Positions 8,890 through 18,864 of a stretch of 64,000 nt of DNA are shown one piece after another. A program made the translations under genes and the position numbers. The first letter of the stretch is position 1; the number at the start of each line of letters is the position of its first letter. The notes under the pieces were generated by a model, which searched no databases, was not told the origin of the DNA, and saw nothing but the letters and a program-made list of their open reading frames with translations. Where the stretch lies: NCBI RefSeq assembly GCF_000022205.1, contig NC_012029.1:868001-932000 (forward strand), given 5' to 3'. This DNA comes from Halorubrum lacusprofundi ATCC 49239 (GTDB lineage: Archaea; Halobacteriota; Halobacteria; Halobacteriales; Haloferacaceae).

Positions 8890-9915
8890 TTAGTGCCCCC
8901 AGAGGTTCCCGTCCGGGTCGTACCGCGCATCCATAATTCGGTCCCACTGGGCGTCGGAGAGATCGAGGTCGGTCGCGGCGACGTTTTCCGCAAGTTGGTC
9001 GGTCGTGCGCGCGCCGACGATGGGAACGCAGGTGAACTCGTCCCACTCAGTGAGCCACGCGAGCGCGACCTGCGCGGGGGTCGCGTCACACTCGTCGGCG
9101 ACCTTGCGGACCGCATCGAGCACCCTCCAGCCGCGCTCGGAGAGGTAAAAGCGCTCGAACCGGTCGTCGAGGCTCGCTCGCGAGCCGTCCGGCGCGATCA
9201 CCTGCTTGGGATCGTCCGGATCGGCGCGCTCGTACTTCCCGGTGAGGAACCCGCCCGCCAGCGGAGAGTACGGGCAGACGGCCAGATCCTGATCGGCGCA
9301 CACGTCGAGGTACTCGCTCACGTCCTCGTAGTAGCCGGCGTGGTGGAGCGGCTGGACCACGTCGAAGCGCGCGTAGTCGTTGGCGTCGGCGGTCCACAGC
9401 GCTTTCATCAACTGCCACGCCGCCATCGTCGATGCGCCGAGGTAGTGGATCTTCCCTTCCGAGACAAGCTCGTCGAGGACCCGCATCGTCTCCTCGATGG
9501 GCGTCTCCTCGTCCCAGCGGTGGATGTAGTAGATGTCGAGGTAGTCGGTGTCGAGCCGGTCGAGCGTCCCCTCAACCTGCGCCCGGATGTGCTTGCGCCC
9601 CAGCCCCGAATCGTTGGGACCGGGCTCGCCGCGCCCGTCGAACGGGAAGTACACCTTCGAGGCGATCACGTAATCCTCGCGCTCGCGCTCCGCGAGCCAC
9701 TCGCCGATGTACTCCTCACTTTTCCCGTTCGGCGTCCCGTACACGTTGGCGGTGTCGATGAAGTTTATCCCGTGGTCCGCCGCCGCGTCGAGGAGTTCGT
9801 GCGCCTCCTCGCGGCCCGTCTCGACGACGCCGTTCGTCTCTCGTCCGAAGCGCCACGTCCCGAAGCAGAGCTCGGAGACGTTGAGACCCGTGTTACCGAG
9901 CCGTCGGTAGTCCAT
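8890..9915 (-). CDS. Aldo/keto reductase
   Basis: 341 residues. It starts MDYRRLGNTGLNVSELCFGT, the standard opening of the AKR superfamily. FIDTANVYG carries the catalytic Asp and Tyr, YVIASKVYFP contains the Lys, and YYIHRWDEETPIEETMRVLD contains the active-site His. The C-terminal half retains the NADPH-binding pattern PIVGARTTDQLAEN. It should reduce carbonyls with NADPH in the cytoplasm; the substrate is not predictable. The ATG at 9915 is preferred over a TTG two codons upstream. It is a single gene, convergent with the preceding acidic protein. Confidence 0.92.
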   Translation of the reverse strand: MDYRRLGNTGLNVSELCFGTWRFGRETNGVVETGREEAHELLDAAADHGINFIDTANVYGTPNGKSEEYIGEWLAEREREDYVIASKVYFPFDGRGEPGPNDSGLGRKHIRAQVEGTLDRLDTDYLDIYYIHRWDEETPIEETMRVLDELVSEGKIHYLGASTMAAWQLMKALWTADANDYARFDVVQPLHHAGYYEDVSEYLDVCADQDLAVCPYSPLAGGFLTGKYERADPDDPKQVIAPDGSRASLDDRFERFYLSERGWRVLDAVRKVADECDATPAQVALAWLTEWDEFTCVPIVGARTTDQLAENVAATDLDLSDAQWDRIMDARYDPDGNLWGH

Positions 9916-10019
9916 ACCCAACCCACCCGTTCTGTGGGCATAAAACGCCGTGACCCCGTTTCGGCCGATCGGGGCACCCCGGACTTGATGTTTAAGTCGA
10001 TTCCCCGCGGATAGTTATC

Positions 10020-10487
10020 ATGGAACACATAAAGTACGCGTACACTCGCGGGATGGACGACGCCGAGACGACCGAGCGGTTACGCACGGCGCCGTCTGGC
10101 GTCCTCTCGCCCGCACGGGGTAACGACGCGTACGCACTTCCGCTGGCGCACTACTACGACGGCGAGAAGCTCTACTTCCGTCTCGGATTACGAGACGGGA
10201 GTACGAAGCGGGCGTTCTGGGAGGCCACCGACACGGCCTGCTACGTCGTCCACGGCACAGAGCCTACCGACGATCCACAGGAGATCGACTCGTGGAGCGT
10301 CGTCGTCACTGGGCGGCTCACCGAACTGTCCGAGGCCGAACGCGAGCGCTTCGACACGGCGGAGATCAACCGTCACTTCACGCCTATCCGCGTCTTCGAC
10401 GAGGCCATCGAAGACGTCGACATCGTCATCGCCGAGTTCGTGATCGACACACTGACGGGACGAAAGACGCCGGCCGCAGATCGCTAA
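10020..10487 (+). CDS. Pyridoxamine 5'-phosphate oxidase-family (FMN-binding split-barrel) protein
   Basis: 155 residues. EERL-like helix ERLRTAPSGVLSPARGNDAY, then PLAHYYDGEKLYFRLG and DTACYVVHGTE, follow the split-barrel pattern of PPOX-class flavoproteins that bind FMN or F420. SWSVVVTGRLTELSEAERE is the typical third strand and helix. The haloarchaeal subgroup has no assigned substrate. The start ATG at 10020 lies directly after an AT-containing segment (GATAGTTATC), so a short leader is likely. It precedes ileS on the same strand by 78 bp. Confidence 0.82.
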   Translation: MEHIKYAYTRGMDDAETTERLRTAPSGVLSPARGNDAYALPLAHYYDGEKLYFRLGLRDGSTKRAFWEATDTACYVVHGTEPTDDPQEIDSWSVVVTGRLTELSEAERERFDTAEINRHFTPIRVFDEAIEDVDIVIAEFVIDTLTGRKTPAADR

Positions 10488-10565
10488 CGCCGGTTACGCG
10501 GCGTCGATGTGGCCGGGTGATGCCGACTCCGCCGTATTCAAATATGCGCGCGAAGACCAACGGAT

Positions 10566-13500
10566 ATGGACGATATCGACGACCAGTACACGCCCGCGGA
10601 CGTCGAGTCGGCGGTCGACGAGTACTGGGACGAGAGCGACGCCTACGATTCGGCGAAGGAGGCGCACGCCGACGACCCGCCCTTCTTCTTCGTGGACGGG
10701 CCGCCGTACACCTCCGGCCAGATGCACCTCGGCACGGCGTGGAACAAGACGCTGAAGGACGCGATCATCCGCCACAAGCGGATGACCGGCCACCGCGTCA
10801 CCGACCGCCCGGGCTACGACATGCACGGACTCCCGATCGAGGTGAAAGTCGAGGAGGAACTCGGCTTCGAGAACAAGCGGGACATCGAGGAGTACGGCAT
10901 GGAATCGTTCATCGAGAAGTGCAAAGAGTTCGCCCTACGCAATCGGGCGGCGATGGACGAGGACTTCCAGTCGATCGGCGTGTGGATGGACTGGGACGAC
11001 CCCTACGAGACGATCGATCCCGAGTACATGGAGGCCGCGTGGTGGGCGTTCTCGAACGTCGCCGATAACGGGCTCGTCGAGCAGGGGAAGCGCTCCATCT
11101 CGCAATGCCCGCGCTGTGAGACCGGACTCGCCAACAACGAGGTCGAATACGAGGACGTTGAGGACCCCTCCATCTACGTGAAGTTCCCGCTCGCCGACCG
11201 CGAGGGAAGTCTCGTCATCTGGACGACGACGCCGTGGACCATTCCCGCGAACACCTTCGTCGCCGTCGACGAGGACCTCACCTACAACGCGGTCCGCGCC
11301 GAGAGGGACGGCGAGAGCGAACTCATCTACGTCGCCGCCGACTGCGTCGAGGACGTGCTCCAGGAGGGTCGCTACGAGGAGTACGAGGTCGAAGCCGAGC
11401 TGTCGGGCGCAGAGCTCGTCGGCTGGGCGTACGACCACCCGCTCGCCGACCACGTCGCCGAATACCCGAACTTCGAAGGCGCCGGGCAGGTGTACGCCGC
11501 CGACTACGTCGAGGCCGACCGCACCGGACTCGTCCATTCCGCGCCGGGACACGGGGAGGAGGACTTCCACCGCGGTAGCGAGTTGGGCCTCGACATCTAC
11601 TGTCCGGTCGGTCCCAACGGCGAATTCACCGAGGCCGCCGGGGAGTACGCGGGCGAGTTCGTCCGCGACGCCAACGACGACATCGTCGACGACCTGGTCG
11701 CCGACGGCCACATGCTCGCGCACGGCACAGTGAACCACAGCTACGGGCACTGCTGGCGGTGTGACACCGGCATCATCCAGCTGGTCACCGACCAGTGGTT
11801 CATCTCGATCACGGACGTGAAGGAGGACCTCCTCGACAACATGGAGCAGTCCGAGTGGCACCCGCAGTGGGCGCGGGACAACCGGTTCCGCGACTTCATC
11901 GAGGACGCGCCCGACTGGAACGTCTCCCGCCAGCGCTACTGGGGGATCCCGATCCCGATTTGGGTGCCGGAGGACGCCGAGGCCGGGAACCTCGACGACG
12001 ATATGATCGTGATCGGCACCCGCGAGGAGCTCGGCGAGCGCGTCGAGGAGGACATCGACCCCAAGACGATCGACCTTCATCGCCCCGCCGTCGACGACCT
12101 GACGGTCGTCGAGGACGGGACCACCTACCGCCGAGTCGAGGACGTGTTCGACGTGTGGCTCGACTCCTCAGTGGCCTCGTGGGGCACGCTCGGGTACCCG
12201 AGCGATGAGACCGCCCACGACGAGCTGTGGCCCGCCGACTTCATCGTCGAGGCGCACGACCAGACCCGCGGCTGGTTCTGGTCGCAGCTCGGGATGGGAA
12301 CCGCCGCAGTCGGAGAAATTCCCTACGAAGAGGTCCTCATGCACGGGTTCGCCAACGACGAGAACGGCCGAAAGATGTCCAAGTCTGTCGGTAACATCGT
12401 CACGCCCGAGGAGGCGATCGAGCGCGCCGGCCGCGACCCGCTCCGCACCTACCTGCTCAGCCACGACCAACAGGGAGTCGACCTCGCGTTCGAATGGGAC
12501 GGACTCGGTGAGTTGCAGGGGAAGCTCAACATTCTCTGGAACGTCTTCCGATTCCCGCTAGAGTATATGGATCTCGACGGCTACGACCCCGCCGAGGCCG
12601 ACCTCGATGACGGCGAACTCGAACTCGTCGACGAGTGGGTGCTCTCCCGGCTCCAGTCCGTCGAGACGGAGGTGACGGAGGCGTGGGCCGACTACCGCGT
12701 CAGCGACGCCGTCAACGCCGTGATCGAGTTCGTTACGCAGGACGTGTCGCGCTTCTACGTGAAGGCGGTCCGCGACCGCATGTGGGAGGAGGCCGACTCC
12801 GCCTCCAAGCGCGGCGCCTACGCGACGCTCGCGACCGCCCTCGACGAGACGACCCGGCTGCTCGCGCCGATCGCGCCGTACATGACCGAGCGCATGTACC
12901 AGACGCTCGACGGTGAGGCCACGACCGTCCACCAGCTCGACTACCCGGAGCCCGACGAGGATCTCCACGATCCCGAGCTTGAGCGTGACGTGGCCGTCCT
13001 CCGCGACGTGGAGGAGGCCGCCGCGAACGCCCGTCAGCAGGCCGGTCGCAAGCTCCGCTGGCCCGTGCCGCGCGTGGTCGTCGAGAGCGACGACGAGAAC
13101 GTGATCGCCGCGGTCGAGCGGCTCTCGGATCTGATCGCCGACCGCGTCAACGCCCGCGAAGTGACCGTCACCGACGCCTTCGACGAGTTAGTCGAGACCG
13201 CCGAGCCGCAGATGGGTGCGATTGGTCCCGCCTTCGGCGCCGACGCCCAGAAGGTGATGAACGCGGTGCAGGGCGCGACCCGCGCGGCGGTCGAGGGCGG
13301 CGAGGTGACCGTCGACGGCGATCCGGTCGACCTCGCCGACGAGATGGTCGAGTACGTCGCGGAGCCGCCGGAACACGTCTCCGGTGCCGACTTCGACGGC
13401 GGCGCCGTCTACGTCGATACCTCCCTGACCCCGGAGATCGAATCGGAGGGCTACGCCCGCGACGTGATCCGCCGGATTCAGGAGATGCGCAAGGAGCTCG

Positions 13501-13718
13501 ATCTGGACGTGGAGGCCCGGATCCGCGTCGGCGTCACGGTCGACGACGATCGGGTGGCCGACTTCGTCGACGAGCACGCCGACCTGATCGCCGGCGAGGT
13601 GCGCGCCGACGCGTGGATCGACGACCCGAGCGACGCCGCGGACGCCGAGGGCGGTCTCGTCGAGGAGTGGGAGGTCGAAGGTGTCGCGGTCACGATCGGA
13701 ATCGAACCGGTCGCGTGA
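10566..13718 (+). CDS. ileS: Isoleucyl-tRNA synthetase
   Basis: 1,050 residues, the archaeal/eukaryal-type length. The HIGH-equivalent is HLGTA at about residue 54, the form seen in archaeal IleRS. GRKMSKSVGN carries the KMSKS loop with a lysine near 603. NVSRQRYWGIPIPIW in the middle is another class Ia hallmark. The large insertion between residues 180 and 400 is the CP1 editing domain, containing TTTPWTIPAN. The C-terminal part is the anticodon-binding helical bundle. It charges tRNA-Ile and edits Val-tRNA-Ile. It is a single transcription unit with no tRNA nearby. Confidence 0.97.
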   Translation: MDDIDDQYTPADVESAVDEYWDESDAYDSAKEAHADDPPFFFVDGPPYTSGQMHLGTAWNKTLKDAIIRHKRMTGHRVTDRPGYDMHGLPIEVKVEEELGFENKRDIEEYGMESFIEKCKEFALRNRAAMDEDFQSIGVWMDWDDPYETIDPEYMEAAWWAFSNVADNGLVEQGKRSISQCPRCETGLANNEVEYEDVEDPSIYVKFPLADREGSLVIWTTTPWTIPANTFVAVDEDLTYNAVRAERDGESELIYVAADCVEDVLQEGRYEEYEVEAELSGAELVGWAYDHPLADHVAEYPNFEGAGQVYAADYVEADRTGLVHSAPGHGEEDFHRGSELGLDIYCPVGPNGEFTEAAGEYAGEFVRDANDDIVDDLVADGHMLAHGTVNHSYGHCWRCDTGIIQLVTDQWFISITDVKEDLLDNMEQSEWHPQWARDNRFRDFIEDAPDWNVSRQRYWGIPIPIWVPEDAEAGNLDDDMIVIGTREELGERVEEDIDPKTIDLHRPAVDDLTVVEDGTTYRRVEDVFDVWLDSSVASWGTLGYPSDETAHDELWPADFIVEAHDQTRGWFWSQLGMGTAAVGEIPYEEVLMHGFANDENGRKMSKSVGNIVTPEEAIERAGRDPLRTYLLSHDQQGVDLAFEWDGLGELQGKLNILWNVFRFPLEYMDLDGYDPAEADLDDGELELVDEWVLSRLQSVETEVTEAWADYRVSDAVNAVIEFVTQDVSRFYVKAVRDRMWEEADSASKRGAYATLATALDETTRLLAPIAPYMTERMYQTLDGEATTVHQLDYPEPDEDLHDPELERDVAVLRDVEEAAANARQQAGRKLRWPVPRVVVESDDENVIAAVERLSDLIADRVNAREVTVTDAFDELVETAEPQMGAIGPAFGADAQKVMNAVQGATRAAVEGGEVTVDGDPVDLADEMVEYVAEPPEHVSGADFDGGAVYVDTSLTPEIESEGYARDVIRRIQEMRKELDLDVEARIRVGVTVDDDRVADFVDEHADLIAGEVRADAWIDDPSDAADAEGGLVEEWEVEGVAVTIGIEPVA

Positions 13719-13888
13719 CGACCTGATCGGGGCCTTCGCAGGTGAACGCACGACGGTCCGTGCGATCACGAAGATGTCAGACGCGGAACCGCCGCGTAAC
13801 TGATCGTTCTTACTATTCCCGTTCTCAGAGCCCTGCGAAACGTTGTCATCCCGAAACCTATAGGTGACTTCTCCACCCACGGTCGTAC

Positions 13889-14425
13889 ATGCATGTCCGG
13901 GCGGCGCGGCCCGACGATGCGGAGGCGCTGCGGACGGCGGTCTCGCGGGCCCGCGAGGCGACCGTCTTCGACGATATCGGAGCTCCCCTTCTCGACGTGT
14001 CCGCCGCCGGCGTCCGCGAGGCCGCCGCGGAGGCCGAGTGGTCGTTCCTGATGGAGGACGAAGAGGGGCCGGTGGGCGTTGCCATCGCTCACCCCGACGT
14101 GGAGGTAACGACCGACGAATCGACAGACGCGGAAGAATCGGCTGACGACGCGAGAGACGCAAACGGTGGCGACCGAGAGGCCGAACTGCTCGCGCTGTGG
14201 GTCCACCCGAACCACGCGGGCGAAGGCGTCGCGAGCGAGCTGCTCGCCCGCATCGCGTCATCGGTGGCCGACCGAGGCGTCGGAACCCTTCGCGCGACCG
14301 TTCCCGCCGACAGCCCCGGGGCCACGGAGTTCTTCAGCGCGCACGGGTTCGTCCACCGTGGCACCTGTCGCGGCCCGGCGGGTGACGAGTCGATCGTCGT
14401 CACCGACGTGGACGCGCTTCGGTGA
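13889..14425 (+). CDS. GNAT-family N-acetyltransferase
   Basis: 178 residues. The fold is clear: MHVRAARPDDAEAL opens, and LLALWVHPNHAGEGVASELL forms the acetyl-CoA pyrophosphate-binding strand and loop. ARIASSVADRGVGTLRATV and ATEFFSAHGFVHRGT form the C-terminal half. A 35-residue acidic insertion (about 75-108) sits before the CoA motif and is probably a surface loop typical of halophiles. It transfers acetyl groups from acetyl-CoA to an amine; the acceptor is unknown. It converges with the Lrp gene, leaving 47 bp between the stops. Confidence 0.88.
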   Translation: MHVRAARPDDAEALRTAVSRAREATVFDDIGAPLLDVSAAGVREAAAEAEWSFLMEDEEGPVGVAIAHPDVEVTTDESTDAEESADDARDANGGDREAELLALWVHPNHAGEGVASELLARIASSVADRGVGTLRATVPADSPGATEFFSAHGFVHRGTCRGPAGDESIVVTDVDALR

Positions 14426-14472
14426 CCGCGACGCGGACAGACCGAACTAGCTGATCGCCCGACGAACCGTCG

Positions 14473-14901
14473 TCACTTCAACCGTTCCTGGAGGAAGGAG
14501 GGGTGCGCCGCGGTGACGCCGTCCACGCCGAGGAGCTTCTCTGAGATGACGTCGCCGAGTTCGTCACCGTCGCTGGCGCGGACCTCAGCCATCAGCATGT
14601 GGTCGCCAGAAGAGGTGTACAGCGCCTGCACCTCGTCGAGATCCTTCAGCTTTCGAGTCGCGCCCACGTACTGTCCCGAGTCGACGTCCATCCCGACCAT
14701 CGCGATCGACTGCGACGAGAGCTTCTTCGGGTCGACCTCCGCGGAGTAGCCGACGATCACGCCCTTCTCTTCGAGGCGGTCGATGTACTTTCGCACCGTC
14801 GGCTTCGAGACATCGGCCCGGTCGGCTATCTCCGCACAGGAGGCCTGCGCGTCCTCCTCCAACACAGATAGAATCCGTTCTTCCGTCGATACCGTACTCA
14901 T
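14473..14901 (-). CDS. Lrp/AsnC-family transcriptional regulator
   Basis: 142 residues. An N-terminal winged helix-turn-helix (residues 5-50: RILSVLEEDAQASCAEIADR, then VSKPTVRKYIDRLEEKGVI) is followed by a RAM/AsnC ligand-binding domain (about 65-140). The family forms dimers and octamers, binds amino acids or other small effectors and represses or activates nearby genes. It lies 106 bp downstream of porB on the same strand. The adjacency suggests, but does not show, that it controls pyruvate oxidation or is controlled with it. Confidence 0.9.
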   Translation of the reverse strand: MSTVSTEERILSVLEEDAQASCAEIADRADVSKPTVRKYIDRLEEKGVIVGYSAEVDPKKLSSQSIAMVGMDVDSGQYVGATRKLKDLDEVQALYTSSGDHMLMAEVRASDGDELGDVISEKLLGVDGVTAAHPSFLQERLK

Positions 14902-15007
14902 ACTGATTCTTTGTCTCGGCAGAAAAAATACCTTGCGAATCGAAAAATCAGACGAACGGACGACGAATCGCAGCAGGATCGACGGGCGATCCCGGTCTAC
15001 GACCGCG

Positions 15008-15946
15008 TCAGGCGTGCTTGTCGAGGAACTTGTCGTGAGAGCGCTCCCACTCGTAGTCGTCGTCCCAGTACCGCTCGGCCAGCGGCTCCTCGGGCATCTC
15101 GCCGATCGCCTGCTTCTCCGCGCCGTAGGACTGCCGGTCCTCGTCGACGTAGAAGCGGCCGGTGAGGACCTCGCCCTCGTACAGCGACTCCTCGGTCTCG
15201 CGCATCATCTCTGCGGCCTCGACGCGGTCCGTCTTGTCGAAGTCGTAGTCGTCAGACTCGTTGACGTCGATGTAGGGGACGTACTGGCGCGCGTCCTTAT
15301 TCCACGTCGGGCACTGCGTCAGGAAGTCCACGTGCGCGAAGCCATCGTGCTCGATCGCTTCAATCAGGATCTCTTTGGCCTGGTTCGGGTTGACTGCGGC
15401 CGTGCGGGCGACGTACGAGGCGCCGGCGTTGAGCGACATCGAGAGCGGCTTGATCGGCTCCTTGGCGCTGCCGGACGGCTGCGTCTTCGACTTGTGGCCC
15501 TTCGGGCTCGTCGGGGAGGTCTGCCCCTTCGTGAGCCCGAAGATCTCGTTGTTGAAGACGATGTACGCCATGTCGTGGTTCTCCCGGGCCGTGTGGATGA
15601 AGTGGTTCCCGCCGATCCCGTAGCCGTCGCCGTCACCGCCGGCGGCGATCACTTCGAGGTCGGGGTTCGCGAGCTTCGCGGCGCGGGCCACGGGCAGCGA
15701 GCGCCCGTGGATCGTGTGGAACCCGTACGTGTCGAGGTAGCTGTTCAGCTTGCCGGAACAGCCGATACCGGTACACAGCAGAGTTTCCTCGGGCGTGCGC
15801 CCGACTTCCGGGAGCGCCTGCTTGAGCGCCTTCAGGACGCTGAAGTCGCCGCAACCCGGACACCAGGTCGGCTGGGGCTCGACGCCGGGGGTGTACTCGT
15901 CACGGTCGATCTCTCGTTCCTCTCCGATTGCTGAAAACGTGCTCAT
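15008..15946 (-). CDS. porB: 2-oxoacid:ferredoxin oxidoreductase, beta subunit (pyruvate-type)
   Basis: 312 residues. TWCPGCGDFSVLKALKQAL supplies cysteines for the Fe-S cluster, and LLCTGIGCSGKLNSYL follows. The thiamine diphosphate motif is GDGDGYGIGGNHFIHTARE with the downstream FNNEIFGLTKGQTSPTS. The enzyme decarboxylates a 2-oxoacid with CoA and reduces ferredoxin. The assignment to pyruvate rests on size: the 312/631-residue pair matches the known haloarchaeal Por enzyme, and a shorter 287/585 pair lies at 59-61.6 kb. The ATG lies 3 bp after the porA stop, so the two are coupled. Confidence 0.85.
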   Translation of the reverse strand: MSTFSAIGEEREIDRDEYTPGVEPQPTWCPGCGDFSVLKALKQALPEVGRTPEETLLCTGIGCSGKLNSYLDTYGFHTIHGRSLPVARAAKLANPDLEVIAAGGDGDGYGIGGNHFIHTARENHDMAYIVFNNEIFGLTKGQTSPTSPKGHKSKTQPSGSAKEPIKPLSMSLNAGASYVARTAAVNPNQAKEILIEAIEHDGFAHVDFLTQCPTWNKDARQYVPYIDVNESDDYDFDKTDRVEAAEMMRETEESLYEGEVLTGRFYVDEDRQSYGAEKQAIGEMPEEPLAERYWDDDYEWERSHDKFLDKHA

Positions 15947-15949
15947 GAG

Positions 15950-17845
15950 TTAGTCACCTGCGGCTGGGACGAAGGTGGTCTGATGGCCGGACGCATCGCC
16001 GTCGCCCTCGATGATCGCGGCCTCGAACCCGTCGACGATCTCCGCCGGCTCGAACGGGTTCCCGTTGTACTTCAACAGGCTCGACAGCTTCTCGCCGTAG
16101 CGGCCGAGGTTCTTCTGGATGAGCCCGCGGAACTGTCCGGACGCCGTCATCTCGACGACGAGGACCTCGTCGACGCTCTCGACGAACGCCTCGACCTGCT
16201 CCGTCGGGAACGGAAGCATGTCGGAGACGCCGTACGATTTCACCGAAATTCCGTCGTCGTTGAGCCGGCCGACCGCCTCCTCGACGGTGCCCTGCTGGCT
16301 GCCGAACGTGAGGATACCGTACTGAGCGTCGTCGGGACCGGCGTACGAGCCGGTGTCCTCGGTGTCGAGGTCGGCTCGGATCGCCTCCAGCTTCTGGGTC
16401 CGGCGGTCGATCTGCGCGACGCGGTTGTCCGCGTCCTCGCAGATGTGGCCGGTGGGGTCGTGTTCGTTGCCGGTCGCGAGGTAGCGGCCGCCCTTCTGGC
16501 CGGGGATCGACCGCGGGGAGACGCCGTCCTCGACGTCGTGCTGGAACCGGTGGAACTTCCCGTCGGCCGAGTGCGGCTCGTCGGCCAGCGCGTCCTCCGA
16601 GAGCGTCTTCCCGAGGGTCGGGTTCGGCTCGCGGTCGAAGTGGCTCTTCGGGACGTTCACCAGCTCGCCGCCGAGCTTCTGGTCGTACAGGAGGATCGAC
16701 GGGATCTGGTACTCGTAGGCCAGCCGGAAGGCGATTCGCGACTGCTCGTACGCCTCCTCGACGGTCCCGGGCGCCAAGACGACGCGCTGGGAGTCGCCCT
16801 GTGAGGTGTACAGGACGTGTTCGAGGTCGGACTGCTCCGGCTTCGTCGGCATCCCGGTCGAGGGACCGGCGCGCATGGCCTCAACGAGGACGACGGGAGT
16901 CTCCGTCATCTCCGCGAGCCCGAGCGGCTCCGACATCAGCGCGAAGCCGCCGCCGGAGGAGCCGGACATGGCCTTTACGCCGGCGTGCGAGGCGCCGACC
17001 GCGAGCGCGGCCGCCGCGATCTCGTCTTCGACCTGCTCGGAGATCCCGCCGAGCTTCGGCAGGTTCTTCGTCATGATGGTGAACACCTCGGTCCACGGCG
17101 TCATCGGGTAGCCGGCGATGAACCGGCAGCCCTCGTCGATGGCGCCGTAGGAGATGGCGTCCGAGCCGGACATGAGCAGCTGCGTCTCGTCGTGTTCGCC
17201 GGTCGGCACCGACACGTCCGAGGCGTCCACGTCGTACTCCTCGCGGACCTGGTCGTAGGCGATCTGGAGGATCTCGAGGTTCGGCTCGAGGATCTTCTCC
17301 GGCATCGCGTCGCGCATGAGGTCCTGGACGTGGTCGAGGTCCATCCCGGTGATCGCGCAGGTCGCGCCGACGCCGGCGGTGTTGCGCATGACCTCGCGGC
17401 CCTGATCGCGCGCGAGTCCGCGGAGGTCGAGGGAGTATACGTGCCAGTTGTTCTCCTCTACGCGCTCCTCGAAGTCCGGAATCTCGGAGGCGTCGAGGAG
17501 CCCCTCGTCGTACACGATGACCCCGCCCTCGCGGAGTTCGTCCAAGTTCTCCGAGAGCGGCTTGATCTCTTCGTTCCCGTAGATGGCCTCTTCCTGCGGG
17601 TTGCGGGCGAACGAGTCGCCGAGCGCGAGCAGGAAGTTGTAGCCGTCCCCGCGGGATTTCACCGGATCCGAAGACGCTCGGATCTCGGTGTAGGTGTGGC
17701 CCCCGCGGATCCGCGACGGGTAGTGGCGATGCGTGAAGACGTTGAGCCCCGATCGCATCAAGGCCTTCGCGAAGTTCTGGCTGGTCGAAGCGATCCCGTC
17801 ACCGGATCCCCCCGATATCCGCCAGATGAGTTCGTCGTCAGTCAT
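15950..17845 (-). CDS. porA: 2-oxoacid:ferredoxin oxidoreductase, alpha subunit with fused gamma domain (pyruvate-type)
   Basis: 631 residues. The N-terminal 200 residues are the gamma domain (ISGGSGDGIASTSQNFAKAL, then YPSRIRGGHTYTEIRASS). The alpha domain follows, with GYPMTPWTEVFTIM and the pocket sequence SGSSGGGFALMSEPLGLAEM. The fused gamma-alpha arrangement without a separate ferredoxin subunit is the haloarchaeal form. It forms an alpha2beta2 enzyme with PorB and makes acetyl-CoA, CO2 and reduced ferredoxin. It is first in the porAB operon. The start at 17845 is preceded by an AT-containing leader that also serves dphB in the other direction. Confidence 0.87.
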   Translation of the reverse strand: MTDDELIWRISGGSGDGIASTSQNFAKALMRSGLNVFTHRHYPSRIRGGHTYTEIRASSDPVKSRGDGYNFLLALGDSFARNPQEEAIYGNEEIKPLSENLDELREGGVIVYDEGLLDASEIPDFEERVEENNWHVYSLDLRGLARDQGREVMRNTAGVGATCAITGMDLDHVQDLMRDAMPEKILEPNLEILQIAYDQVREEYDVDASDVSVPTGEHDETQLLMSGSDAISYGAIDEGCRFIAGYPMTPWTEVFTIMTKNLPKLGGISEQVEDEIAAAALAVGASHAGVKAMSGSSGGGFALMSEPLGLAEMTETPVVLVEAMRAGPSTGMPTKPEQSDLEHVLYTSQGDSQRVVLAPGTVEEAYEQSRIAFRLAYEYQIPSILLYDQKLGGELVNVPKSHFDREPNPTLGKTLSEDALADEPHSADGKFHRFQHDVEDGVSPRSIPGQKGGRYLATGNEHDPTGHICEDADNRVAQIDRRTQKLEAIRADLDTEDTGSYAGPDDAQYGILTFGSQQGTVEEAVGRLNDDGISVKSYGVSDMLPFPTEQVEAFVESVDEVLVVEMTASGQFRGLIQKNLGRYGEKLSSLLKYNGNPFEPAEIVDGFEAAIIEGDGDASGHQTTFVPAAGD

Positions 17846-18016
17846 AGTGGTATGTGAGCCCGTGAGGGCCTAGTGACTCGACTTTGTATTGGTTACCTCT
17901 TAGGGCTTGCTATGGAATCACAAGGAACAATCATGAAAGACCTTTAGGTGCTACCCGCTGCGAACGGCCGCGATCCGTTCCGCGCCCTTTTACTCGCCGC
18001 CCGCCCGACGGGCCGT

Positions 18017-18814
18017 ATGCTCACATTCATCGGTCTCGGCCTCTACGACGAGCGGTCGATCACCGTCGAGGGGCGCGAGGCGCTCCGGTCCGCGGACCGG
18101 GTCTTCGCCGAGTTCTACACCAGCCGACTGGTCGGCGCCGACGTCGACGACCTGGAAGCGTACCACGACACGGAGATAGAGGTCCGGGCGCGCGAGGGCG
18201 TCGAGCAGGATCCGGAGGCGATCCTCGCGGCGGCGGAAGACGGCCACACCGCCTTCCTCACCGCCGGCGACACGATGATCTCGACGACTCACACCGACCT
18301 CCGGCTGCGCGCCGAGGAGCGCGGCATCGACACCCGCGTGATCCACGGCGTGACGGCCCAGTCGGCCGCGTCGAGTCTCACCGGGCTCCAGAACTACCGG
18401 TTCGGCAAGGCGACGACGCTCCCGTTCCCGTACGCTCACGGCGGCGACGACGTGCCCGGAAGCGTGATCGACACCATCGAGGCGAACCGCGAGCGCGGGC
18501 TCCACACCGTCGTCTACCTCGACATCAAGGTCGGCACCGGACCGACCGGCCCCGACCCGGACCACGAGGAGTACATGACCGCCGACGTCGCTGCCGGCCT
18601 TCTCGCCGACGGGTGGGAGGACGCGCTCGCGGTCGTCGTCGCCCGCGCGGGCTCGCCCGACGCGGTCGTCGCCGCCGACCGCCTGAGCGCGCTCGCGGAC
18701 CGCGAGTTCGGCGACCCGCTCCACCTGCTCGTGATCCCCGGCGACCTCCATCACGTCGAGGCCGACGCGCTCGTCGGCCTGGCGGGCGCGCCGGCGGAGC
18801 TCGTCGAGGAGTAA
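18017..18814 (+). CDS. dphB: Diphthine synthase
   Basis: 265 residues, the usual length. It opens MLTFIGLGLYDERSITVEG, the tetrapyrrole-methylase-like glycine-rich strand. FLTAGDTMISTTHTDLRLRA, IHGVTAQSAASSL and NYRFGKATTLPFPY are characteristic of DphB/Dph5. The enzyme methylates the modified histidine of elongation factor aEF2 using S-adenosylmethionine, during diphthamide synthesis. The ATG at 18017 is chosen over the upstream frame start at 17948 because homologs begin exactly at MLTF(I/V)GLGL. It is divergent from porA. Confidence 0.95.
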   Translation: MLTFIGLGLYDERSITVEGREALRSADRVFAEFYTSRLVGADVDDLEAYHDTEIEVRAREGVEQDPEAILAAAEDGHTAFLTAGDTMISTTHTDLRLRAEERGIDTRVIHGVTAQSAASSLTGLQNYRFGKATTLPFPYAHGGDDVPGSVIDTIEANRERGLHTVVYLDIKVGTGPTGPDPDHEEYMTADVAAGLLADGWEDALAVVVARAGSPDAVVAADRLSALADREFGDPLHLLVIPGDLHHVEADALVGLAGAPAELVEE

Positions 18815-18864
18815 CTCCGGATCGACCGGTTGTTTGATATCCCGGTCCAACGTTATCATAGTTC

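Noticed and set aside
10935-12080. Long antisense frame inside ileS
   Set aside because: High-GC shadow frame: no independent motif, codon use or promoter; the same reasoning removes the antisense frames in gltB, porA and korA.
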